From NCBI GenBank assembly GCA_902984215.1, contig CADWAF010004637.1:1-15696 (forward strand): 15,696 nucleotides of DNA. The letters are read 5' to 3'. The position numbers and the translations under genes are program-made. Each line of letters opens with the position of its first letter. The first letter of the stretch is position 1. A model generated the notes under the pieces. It was not told the origin of the DNA and made no database searches. It was given only the letters and a program-made list of their open reading frames with translations. The stretch is from Willaertia magna. Lineage: Eukaryota; Heterolobosea; Eutetramitea; Acrasida; Naegleriidae. Positions 8,718 to 15,696 of the stretch are shown here, piece after piece.

Positions 8718-9933
8718 TAATTAATTATATTTAGTATTATTATAAAATATATATAATATTTTAAAATAATAAATTATTAAAATAATTAAAATTAATTTAA
8801 ATTAATAATATAACTATTAAATTTTAATAAAAATAATATTAAATTTTATAATTATTAATAAATTTATAATAATATTATCACTAAGGTATATTATTTTTTG
8901 TTATGTAAAAAATAATTAATAATTAATAAATATATTATAATTTTATTATTTATTAAAATAAATATAAATAAATTATATATTATTAATATCTATATATCAA
9001 AAAAGTACAACATGAGCTCATATATTACTTTATTTGATATTTAACTATATTTAGTATTATTACAAAATATATATTTTATTTTAAAATAAAAAATAATTAA
9101 AATTAATTTAAATTTATAATAAAACTATAAATTTTACATATAAATTACACTAGATATTATTATTTTTAATATATTTACAATTTATATATCACTAAGGTAT
9201 ATCACTTTTTAGATTATAAATGATTAAAAATTAATAAGTATATTATAATTTTATTATTTATTAAAATAAATATAAATAAATTAAATACTATTATTATCTA
9301 TATACTAAATAAGTATAACATGAGCTCATATATTACTTTATTTAGAAATAAATTATATTTAGTAATTATTATAAAATATATATTAAATTAAAATTAAAAA
9401 TTATTAAATTAAATTAAAATTTATTATTAAACTATTAATTTTATATAATAATAATAATATTAAATTTTATTGTTTAATAAATTTTTAATTAATATATTCA
9501 CAAAGGTATATTATTTTTTTTATTTATTTATAAATAATTAAAAATTAATAAATATATTATAATTTTATTATTTATTAACATTTTATAAAATAAAATATAT
9601 ACTAATATTATCTAAAGTCTAAATAAGGTTAACATGAGCTCATGTATACTTTATTTGGTAATTATCTTTATTTAGTAATAGTTATAAAATATATATACAA
9701 TATTAAAATATTAAATCATTAACTTTTATTTAAAATTTTAACTTTAAACATATTATTTACACTATAAAATATTACTATATGTATTCACTAAAGTATGTGA
9801 CTATTTATTAGATATAATTAAAATATACATAAGTATGTTACTATATTATATTAGAGTCATTTATTAAGATAATATAAATGTAATGAAATACAGAGGTATA
9901 TGAGAACATATAGATTATACAAATAAGGTTAAC

Positions 9934-9943
9934 ATGAGCTCAT
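9934..9943. repeat. Last ATGAGCTCAT box before the telomere-like tract
   Basis: It lies in GTTAACATGAGCTCATACTT, followed by CTATATATAG-type sequence, and 35 bp upstream of the AAACCC repeats. Its right side resembles the paired elements (ACTTACTATAT) more than the satellite boundary. Confidence 0.75.
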
Positions 9944-9977
9944 ACTTACTATATATAGAAATATACTATATATAGTT

Positions 9978-9996
9978 AAAACCCAAACCCAAACCC
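9978..9996 (+). repeat. Telomere-like tract: three AAACCC units
   Basis: AAAACCCAAACCCAAACCC is the only run of this kind on this strand. The repeat class (TTTGGG on the complement) resembles known telomeric repeats of G-run type, but three units is very short. It marks a sharp border: satellite to the left, coding-like DNA to the right. Confidence 0.6.
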
Positions 9997-10137
9997 ATAT
10001 TTTTATGTTTTAATAAAATAATTTAAATTTTAAATTGGAAATATTACAAAAAATTAAAAATATAAAAGTAAAATAACTTTTAAAATAAGATTTTATTGAA
10101 TTTAGTATTTTTGAGAAATAATAAATTATATTAGTAA

Positions 10138-10425
10138 TCTTTAAATAATATTTTTGATGTTATTTATAAAATTAGTTTTAAATTTAAAATTTATGAAAAT
10201 AGATTTATTAAAGTTAAAAAAAAGATTATTATCAATAAATTATACAAATTAAATAAAAATCATACAAATTTATCAGAATTTAATAATAATTTAAAAGTTA
10301 CTATAACTATTTATAATTTATCTTCTAAAAAAATTTATATTAATAAATATACAAAATTCAATTACAACAAAAAATTAAATCGTTTAATAATTGATTGTAT
10401 TTTTAAAAATTTAAAGTTAAACTAA
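10138..10425 (+). CDS. 95-codon open stretch without ATG, unknown product
   Basis: There are 95 sense codons in a row under the standard code, from just after TAG-TAA (10132-10137) to TAA (10423-10425). With TAA alone expected about once in 11-12 codons here, this is unlikely to be chance. There is no in-frame ATG, so it could be an internal or last exon, a 5'-truncated gene, or part of a longer frame. The product would be Lys/Asn/Ile-rich and basic, with an alternating hydrophobic and polar pattern and no membrane segment or known motif. TGA triplets inside it (10155, 10194, 10392) are all in one other frame, as expected when GAN codons dominate. If TAA/TAG were sense, the same frame would run from 9904 to TGA at 10723-10725. 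Family not recognised. Confidence 0.5.
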   Translation, partial: SLNNIFDVIYKISFKFKIYENRFIKVKKKIIINKLYKLNKNHTNLSEFNNNLKVTITIYNLSSKKIYINKYTKFNYNKKLNRLIIDCIFKNLKLN

Positions 10426-10549
10426 ATTAAACATAATAACTTATATAATTCTTTACTCAACAATTATATCAACCCACAATATTATATTAATAAAAAATTT
10501 TAATTTATATTTTACTTAAAAAACAGTTAGCCAATAATTATTATTAATA

Positions 10550-10571
10550 TATAGTTTTTTAAAAAACTATA
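10550..10571. repeat. 22-bp perfect palindrome
   Basis: TATAGTTTTTT followed directly by AAAAAACTATA. A hairpin with U-runs on either strand could act in transcription termination, but it is equally explained by A/T composition. Confidence 0.45.
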
Positions 10572-10687
10572 GAATTGTAAGTAATATTAATATGAAAAAG
10601 TAAAATAATAATATGTATTTGTTTATAAATAATAAAAACAAAAAATAATTAACAAATTAAGATCTTTTAATAGATATAAAAAGTAAA

Positions 10688-11251
10688 ATGCTATCAAATA
10701 ATAACAATATTATAGTAAACAATGATGATAAAAAAATAAAAGTAAGTTTAAGTAATAAATTTGTAAATATTAATAAATATTAAAAATATTTACTTAAAAA
10801 TAATCAATAAATGTTAAATATTGGTTTTATATAAAATAATTTCTATTTATTGTTTTAAAATATAATTTTATTTAATTTAATTACTTTATTATAATATTAT
10901 TTATTAGCTTATAGAAAATTTAGAATTTTAAATAAGAAGTTTATAAAGTTAAAAAATTAGGTTTTGGTAAAAAAAATAATATTATATAGATATTCTAAAA
11001 AATTATCTTTAATACTATTAAAAAAAATCATTATTATTTATATTGTTAACAATAATAATAGTAAATAATTTATTATTATTATATTTACTTAATATATTTT
11101 CTAGTAAAAAAAACCTTATATTAAAATTACTTTATTTTTTTCTTTTCTTCTACATTTTAAATATTGTTTTCTATTTTTTTCTTAATTTTCTTTTTTTAAT
11201 TAATTATTTTATTGGAATCTTTTTTAATTTTTTTCATTGTTAGACTAATGA
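10688..11251 (+). CDS. Coding-like frame from ATG to TGA, with TAA/TAG inside
   Basis: Under the standard code this is a 31-residue ORF (10688-10783), Asn/Asp/Lys-rich, with the open frame beginning at 10661. If TAA/TAG were Gln it would run 187 codons to TGA at 11249-11251. The stretch at about 10910-11060 looks most like protein: long open pieces of 21 and 35 codons, basic and then hydrophobic, followed by an Asn run. The last 60 codons are Phe/Leu/Ile-rich and could be membrane segments or simply T-rich DNA. Its start overlaps the end of the extended 10138 frame by about 38 bp, which fits one gene with a frameshift or intron as well as two genes. Product unknown. Confidence 0.33.
11022..11243 (+). 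CDS. 73-codon hydrophobic open frame, doubtful
   Basis: Open under the standard code after TAA (11019-11021) to TAG (11241-11243), with no ATG (a TTG lies at 11043). The product would be almost wholly Leu/Ile/Phe/Asn/Tyr, resembling two or three membrane helices. In T-rich DNA, stop-free hydrophobic frames arise easily, and it overlaps the frame at 10688-11251. I think chance is more likely than a gene. Confidence 0.15.
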   Translation, partial: KKSLLFILLTIIIVNNLLLLYLLNIFSSKKNLILKLLYFFLFFYILNIVFYFFLNFLFLINYFIGIFFNFFHC

Positions 11252-11845
11252 TTTAAGGTTATTGATTTTTTGTTATTTTTTTTTTATAATTATATTGTAA
11301 AAGTATCTGTAGTTAATTAAAGTTTTATTAAACTTTAAATTTAATTACAGTTAAAAAAGATAAAGAAAAATATTTTAAATAAATATTTATATATTTATTA
11401 TTTATTTATTAATACAACATTATTGTATAATATTATTTATTAAATTTATTAGTTAGCTATTTAATAATATCAAATAAGATTTATAATATTAATTTTTATT
11501 TTTTAACAATATCTTTTAATATTTTAATTTCTTTTAATAATTTAAATTGATATTAATCTTTATAATAAAATCAATATTATTATATAATTGTGACATTAAG
11601 ATAGAATATATTATATTTTTTTACATACAATCATTTATAATAATATTTTTTGTTAAAACATTTAATTCTATATTAACAACACTAACGTTTATATTATAAA
11701 ATTGTTTTTAATCAAAAATATAATAATGTATTTATAATTTATTTGTTTTTTTTTATATTTTTATATATTATATTTGTTATTATTATAAGAATTTAATTTT
11801 TTTTCAAATTTTATAATTAGTTTAACATTGTTTATTTTATAAAAA
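11252..11845. other. A/T-rich spacer with no gene seen
   Basis: T-rich at first and mixed A/T later. No open frame of note, repeat family or RNA motif is seen. It would be the intergenic region upstream of the ORF at 11846. Confidence 0.45.
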
Positions 11846-12631
11846 ATGAAATATCAAATTCTTAAAAAAAAATTATTTAATTTGTTAAATTTAAATATAC
11901 AAATACTAATTATACAAACTATATATATTAAAAATGTTAAAATTAAATCTTTTAATATTAGTAACAGTACTAAAAAAAATGTATTAAAGACTTTTAAAAA
12001 TAAAATATTAAAGGCATATAAAATAAATAAATAATTTAAAGACAATAAAGATATTATTTTGGATGACAGAATAATAGAAAAAAGTATTGATAATAATGGT
12101 AATAATATAGAAATTAATTATGCCTCTTCTTTTAAAACAAAAATAAAAAATAAAAAACTTATTAAGAAAGAATAATAATTGTAATATTTATTATTATTAA
12201 TAAAAATATTACATGATTTTGTTTTAACAATAAAATATTGTCTAAGAATTTATATTTTATTGTTTATTAATAGTTATTATTTATAATTATTTTAAAATTA
12301 AAACAAATAATAATTAAAACGAAAAATAGAAAAACAAATTAATGAGATGTTAATTTTAAAAAATTAGTTTTTTAAAAAAATAATTATTAAAGAGCATTCA
12401 AGAAATAAATTTGAAAATAATTATATGTTTGTATATAATAATAAAAGAAATTTTTATTATTAAAAATATAAAAAATATTATCATGAATTTTCAATAAATA
12501 TTATTTATACATAATATAATAATAGATATTATTATAATTATTATATTAATAATTACAATAAAAGATAAAAAGATAATAATAAATATTTTTATATTTGTAA
12601 CTATTTTAACTTTTATAAAATAAAAAAATGA
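11846..12631 (+). CDS. ATG-initiated ORF: 62 residues in the standard code, 261 if TAA/TAG are sense
   Basis: ATG at 11846 opens 62 sense codons to TAA at 12032-12034, a Lys/Ile/Asn-rich basic product without a known motif. The same frame then continues with a further 47 open codons, acidic at first and Lys-rich later, to TAA-TAA. It goes on without any TGA to TGA at 12629-12631. Six TGA triplets lie inside this span after the start (12064, 12088, 12214, 12343, 12412, 12484), all in one and the same other frame. That is the phase expected when GAN codons are read in this frame. About 13 of 261 codons are TAA/TAG, roughly half the random expectation. The distal part is rich in Tyr/Asn/Lys. Either it is an intact gene of a UAA/UAG=Gln code or a decayed standard-code gene. 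The last 140 bp overlap the convergent frame at 12491-13117. Confidence 0.45.
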
Positions 12632-13117
12632 AAAAAATTAAAAGAAAACTAGAGTTAAATAATTATAATTGAAATAAATAAATAAATTTAAATATAATAC
12701 AAAATAAATTTATTTATTAATATTATCAACACTTACATTAAAAAATAAATTTACTTTTGATTTTGATTTTTTTTACTTTATATTCTAGTTAATTTTTAAT
12801 TTTGTTACTTTTATTAATATTATTATTTTTATAAATTTGTTGATACTTTATTTATTTTGTTTTAATTATTAAGTTAATAAATCTTTTTTTTTATATAACA
12901 TATCACCCTAGGCTTTGTTTTATATATTTTATTTATAAATATTAGAGGAAAAATTATTGTAAAAAAATTGTAAAAAATGGGTGTATATTTAAAAGATAAA
13001 ATATATATTTATTATAATTATATTTATAATAACTTTTGTTTTTTATTATTATTAAATATAGTTTTATTTAATTTATATTTTTTATAATTTTCTTATTTTT
13101 TTCTTTCTTTTTTTCAT
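12491..13117 (-). CDS. Minus-strand coding-like frame, open only if TAA/TAG are sense
   Basis: From ATG at 13117-13115 to TGA at 12493-12491 there are 208 codons without other TGA. The N-terminus is a Lys/Arg-rich run, followed by a hydrophobic stretch. The middle (about 12910-12740) is basic, with Gln/Lys/Asn and an internal ATG at 12901. Standard-code open pieces are about 20 to 23 codons each, so under that code it is broken many times by TAA/TAG. A CCTAGG site and nearby GGGTG and GAGG triplets (12905-12990) make this part less A/T-like. The tail overlaps the plus-strand ORF ending at 12631, so one of the two does not extend through the overlap. Product unknown. Confidence 0.33.
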
Positions 13118-13382
13118 CTATGTAATTTTTTTTTAAAATAGTTATAATAAATGACTATATTAATTGTTTTTATTTAAATATTATTTTTCAACTTTATTAA
13201 CTTATTTTCATTAACATTGAATTTTAATAATAAATATAAATCAAATTAACTAAATTAATCTATTTAATATACATTTATTTTATTATTATTATTTCTATCG
13301 TTTTCTTTTTTATTAATTTTTTTTTAGTTTTCTTAATTTTTTTTTATTTATATTTATTTGATCACTATTAAATTAATGTAAT
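13118..13382. other. Spacer between two minus-strand frames
   Basis: T-rich on the plus strand. It would hold the promoter of the frame ending at 12491. No specific regulatory motif is recognised. Confidence 0.35.
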
Positions 13383-14267
13383 TCATTTATTTTTTAATAC
13401 TTTTGTAATCATGGTTAATTATGATTTTTTATTTTTTTATTTATATTTAACTAATTTAAATTTTTTTGTAAAGCATTTAACTTAATATTTATAATAATAA
13501 CTAACAAAAATTTATAAGAAAATAACAAAGTTGTTAGATTTAATATTTAATTACGGTTTATTTATTTTTATATTTTTCTTATATATATTTTTTTTATTCA
13601 ATTATATCTCTTGAATTATTTGTTTTGGTTTGAATTTAAAATATTTATAACAATTATTAAATTATTTATGATTTTCTATTTTTTTAAATTTTTTTTTACT
13701 TTTGCTAATTAATTTTTTTATTATTATTACTTTTTTGACTTTAATAATTTTAATTATTAATTCTTCTAAAACAATTAATTTAAATTCACTTTCTAAATTA
13801 TTGATTTTTTTGGTTGAGTAGTTTTTTATTATTTTTTTTAATTTTTTTTATTATATGTGCTTAAGATTATAAATTTTTTTAATTTATTAGAAATAAATAT
13901 TTTTTATTGTTGTATTTTGTTAAAATAATAAATATTTTTTATTATTTTAACAAATAATTTAATTTTATTATTATATTTCAATTATTTTTCTTTAAACTCT
14001 TCTTTTTTTCTTTTTCTTCTTCTTTTTCAAATTTTTTTTCAAATTCTTTTCAGATCTTTTTTTTTAGATTTTTCTTTTTTTTTAAATTTTTTTTTCAGAT
14101 TTTTCTTTTTTTTAGATTTTCTTCTTCTTTAAATTTTTTTATTTAGTTATCAATAAAACTAATTAATTACTTTAACAAAAATTATATTTAATAAAGGGCT
14201 TAAATGAATATAATTATATATATATTATTAAAATTTAAGATAATACTTTTAAATTTTTTTTAATCAT
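13383..14267 (-). CDS. Minus-strand coding-like frame with a Lys/Glu-rich helix region
   Basis: From ATG at 14267-14265 to TGA at 13385-13383 there are 294 codons without other TGA. Nine other TGA triplets on this strand within the span all fall in the other two frames. Residues about 38 to 90 are an extremely Lys-rich repetitive stretch, likely a charged helix or coiled coil. Residues about 140 to 200 (13847-13665) are 61 sense codons in a row under the standard code, Lys/Ile/Leu/Glu-rich and also coiled-coil-like. Elsewhere TAA/TAG interrupt it. Local polypurine slippage makes frame errors possible in the Lys-rich part, and a neighbouring frame there is Glu-rich. Coiled-coil or nucleic-acid-binding proteins would fit, but no family is identifiable. 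Confidence 0.42.
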
Positions 14268-14936
14268 TAAAAATTATTATTTATTATAAAATTTATTATT
14301 ATTATAAATATAAATTTATTATAAATATTATCATTAACAATCATAGATTAATAATAATATATATAGATTAAATATTGATAATTATAATTTTAATTTTTAT
14401 TAAATATATAAATTATTATAAACATAAAATAATCATCAATACATTAACAATAAATAAAAAATATTTATTAAAAAATTAATAAAAATAAAAAATTAAATAA
14501 TAATACATAAATAAAAAATAAAAATAATAATTAATATACTTAAAATATAAAAAAAAAATAAAAAAATATAGGCTTTAAAAAAATAAAAAAATTTCATATT
14601 AAAAATATCAATTTTTTAATTGATATATTTTATTAACTTTATTTATTAAGATAAACTTACAATTTAAAGAGTGGTAAAACTTTAAATAATATAAACAATA
14701 ATATATTAATTCGAAATGCTAAAAATAAGCTGTTGTTATAGTGGAAATATAAAAAATAATAAATATCTAAAATTTATTCATTTGTATCTTTTTTATTTTA
14801 AACTAAAATTAAATATTAAAATAATATTTTTTAATTATTAAAAAAAATTATATATATTATTTTTTAAAACTTTTATATTTCTTTATAATAAAAAATAAAA
14901 AGAAAAAAATAAATATAATTAAAAAGTTTTTAATAA
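14268..14936. other. A/T-rich region with a possible coding remnant at about 14595-14800
   Basis: The first 300 bases are plain A/T. From about 14595 to 14800 one plus frame reads with Gly, Ser, Arg, Asp, Trp and Ala codons, broken by TAA/TAG. It is the upstream continuation of the frame that is open at 14937-15188, and is TGA-free from 14379 to 15623. A gene start was not found. Confidence 0.3.
14605..14626. repeat. Hairpin: 9-bp stem, TTTT loop
   Basis: ATATCAATT, TTTT, AATTGATAT. A simple inverted repeat in A/T DNA, lying within the TGA-free frame upstream of 14937. Confidence 0.45.
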
Positions 14937-15188
14937 AAAAAGATTAAAATTAATAATTATAATAATAATGATAAAAATAATAATAATAATAAGATTATTA
15001 ATAATATTTTAAATAATATAAATATTAATAAAGATTATATTGATAGCAATAAAAATAATATTAAAATTTTTTTGACATTTTATAAAGTTAAAAATATAAA
15101 ATTAAATTTATATATAACTTCATTAATTTTTAATTTTAAAAATTTAATTTTAATATTAAATATTATTTCTTTTAATTATTTAAATTAA
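14937..15188 (+). CDS. 83-codon open stretch without ATG, Asn-rich then hydrophobic
   Basis: There are 83 sense codons in a row under the standard code, from after TAA (14934-14936) to TAA (15186-15188), with no in-frame ATG. The first 30 residues are mostly Asn with Lys and Ile, a low-complexity run as in many A/T-rich protist proteins. A short mixed part with Asp, Tyr, Ser and Thr follows, then about 35 residues dominated by Ile/Leu/Phe that could hold a membrane segment. TGA triplets at 14969 and 15041 are both in one other frame, as with GAN codons. It may be an exon or a truncated gene. With TAA/TAG as sense it would run on to TGA at 15624-15626. Product unknown. Confidence 0.42.
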   Translation, partial: KKIKINNYNNNDKNNNNNKIINNILNNININKDYIDSNKNNIKIFLTFYKVKNIKLNLYITSLIFNFKNLILILNIISFNYLN

Positions 15189-15696
15189 TATTAACTAAAT
15201 ATAAAAAAATTTATAAATTTTAATACAATAATAACTTTATTAAATATAATTATTTTTTATTATTATTTTTTAATTTTTCATTTAATTTATTTTTATTTTT
15301 TTTATAAATAAACATAAATACATAAAAACATTTAAATAATCAAGATTTTTTTAAAAAATAATAATTTCTTTAATTAATTTTTTTAAAATAGATTCTTTAA
15401 TTATTTAAATAAATCAATTAAATTTTATTAAAAAATTATACAAAAAAAATAAAAAAATAAAAAAATAACAAAATTAAATATATAAATTAAATATATATAT
15501 TAAAATATATATTTAAAAATAATAAACTTAATCACAAATCAAATCAGCAAATTATCAAAGTAAAACATTATAACAAATAGATTTTTAATAAAAATAATAA
15601 TTTTTGGGTTAATTTAAAAATAATGAAAAAAGAATTTTATTGATTTGTAAAATTTAGTATTTTTTTTATTAAACAATAAATACAATATTTATTTAA
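15189..15696. other. A/T-rich right end with no gene seen
   Basis: No standard open frame of note. A single TTTGGGTT occurs at 15603-15610. A short stretch at about 15631-15670 resembles 10086-10118 (ATTTTATTGA, then AATTTAGTATTTTT). Confidence 0.4.

Larger units (their letters stand above)
7920..9960 (+). repeat. Main satellite array, degenerate on the left and conserved on the right
   Basis: A CTAAGGTATA-like box recurs at about 8294, 8560, 8881, 9193, 9500 and 9787 (spacings 266, 321, 312, 307 and 287). Boundary palindromes occur at 8692, 9012, 9320, 9634 and 9934 (spacings 320, 308, 314 and 300). Monomers left of about 8690 have lost the boundary palindrome and are diverged. Those at 8686-9663 duplicate 2165-3143 almost exactly. 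The last monomer (about 9640-9940) is more diverged and leads into the AAACCC tract. No coding signal is present. Confidence 0.85.

Noticed and set aside
2165..9960. TGA-free frames running through the satellite arrays
   Set aside because: The arrays are noncoding repeats with near-zero G. Absence of TGA there carries no information.
11854..12045. 63-residue minus-strand ORF
   Set aside because: It is the antisense shadow of the ATG-initiated plus-strand frame at 11846. The phase of the TGA triplets and the continuation past 12034 favour the plus strand.
1..15696. Mitochondrial or plastid origin
   Set aside because: No rRNA, tRNA, cox, cob, atp or ribosomal protein similarity is visible, and satellite arrays of this type point to nuclear DNA. 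Not fully excluded, because two TGA codons (557 and 15641) lie in otherwise open frames.

Overview
This is extremely AT-rich DNA, roughly 12% G+C by eye. It has no recognisable gene family, no rRNA, no convincing tRNA and no conventional complete long ORF. It looks like repeat-dense eukaryotic DNA, most likely from a protist or another AT-biased lineage: there are satellite monomers of about 310 bp, palindromic elements, minisatellites, poly-A/T tracts, Asn/Lys-rich coding-like frames and short telomere-like CCCAAA tracts. I cannot name the organism. A ciliate is one hypothesis. Several coding-like frames carry only TAA/TAG as in-frame stops and no TGA, which is what a code reading UAA/UAG as Gln would give. 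The same picture could come from decayed genes whose CAA/CAG codons mutated to TAA/TAG. TGA is rare throughout this DNA, so long TGA-free runs also arise by chance. All such ORFs below are therefore hypotheses.

Layout. 1-2165: decayed or unusual coding remnants. These are a short cysteine-containing plus-strand fragment, a broken minus-strand gene at about 359-1110, and a plus-strand frame at 1435-2165 containing the most G-rich stretch of the window. 2165-3143: first satellite block. 3668-4165: a G-free tract with 14-bp minisatellite repeats. 4446-5213: a possible minus-strand coding remnant. 5280-7380: a diverged tandem duplication of about 1.2 kb. 5881-7660: six copies of an approximately 80-bp palindromic element. 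7920-9960: the main satellite array, whose 8686-9663 part is about 98% identical to 2165-3143. 9978-9996: AAACCC telomere-like repeats. 9997-15696: mostly coding-like DNA on both strands, including two stop-free stretches under the standard code that lack an ATG.

The most distinctive signal is the palindrome family. Each paired element has two self-palindromic ATGAGCTCAT boxes exactly 30 bp apart, inside inverted arms related to AAAGACCAAATATAG / CTATATTTGGTCTTT. Within clusters the elements repeat every 148-151 bp. A single-box version of the same palindrome sits at each monomer boundary of the satellite. The conserved boxes stand out against the A/T background, and both ends of the 979-bp duplication lie at such palindromes. 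This suggests a protein-binding or recombination site, but the function is unknown.
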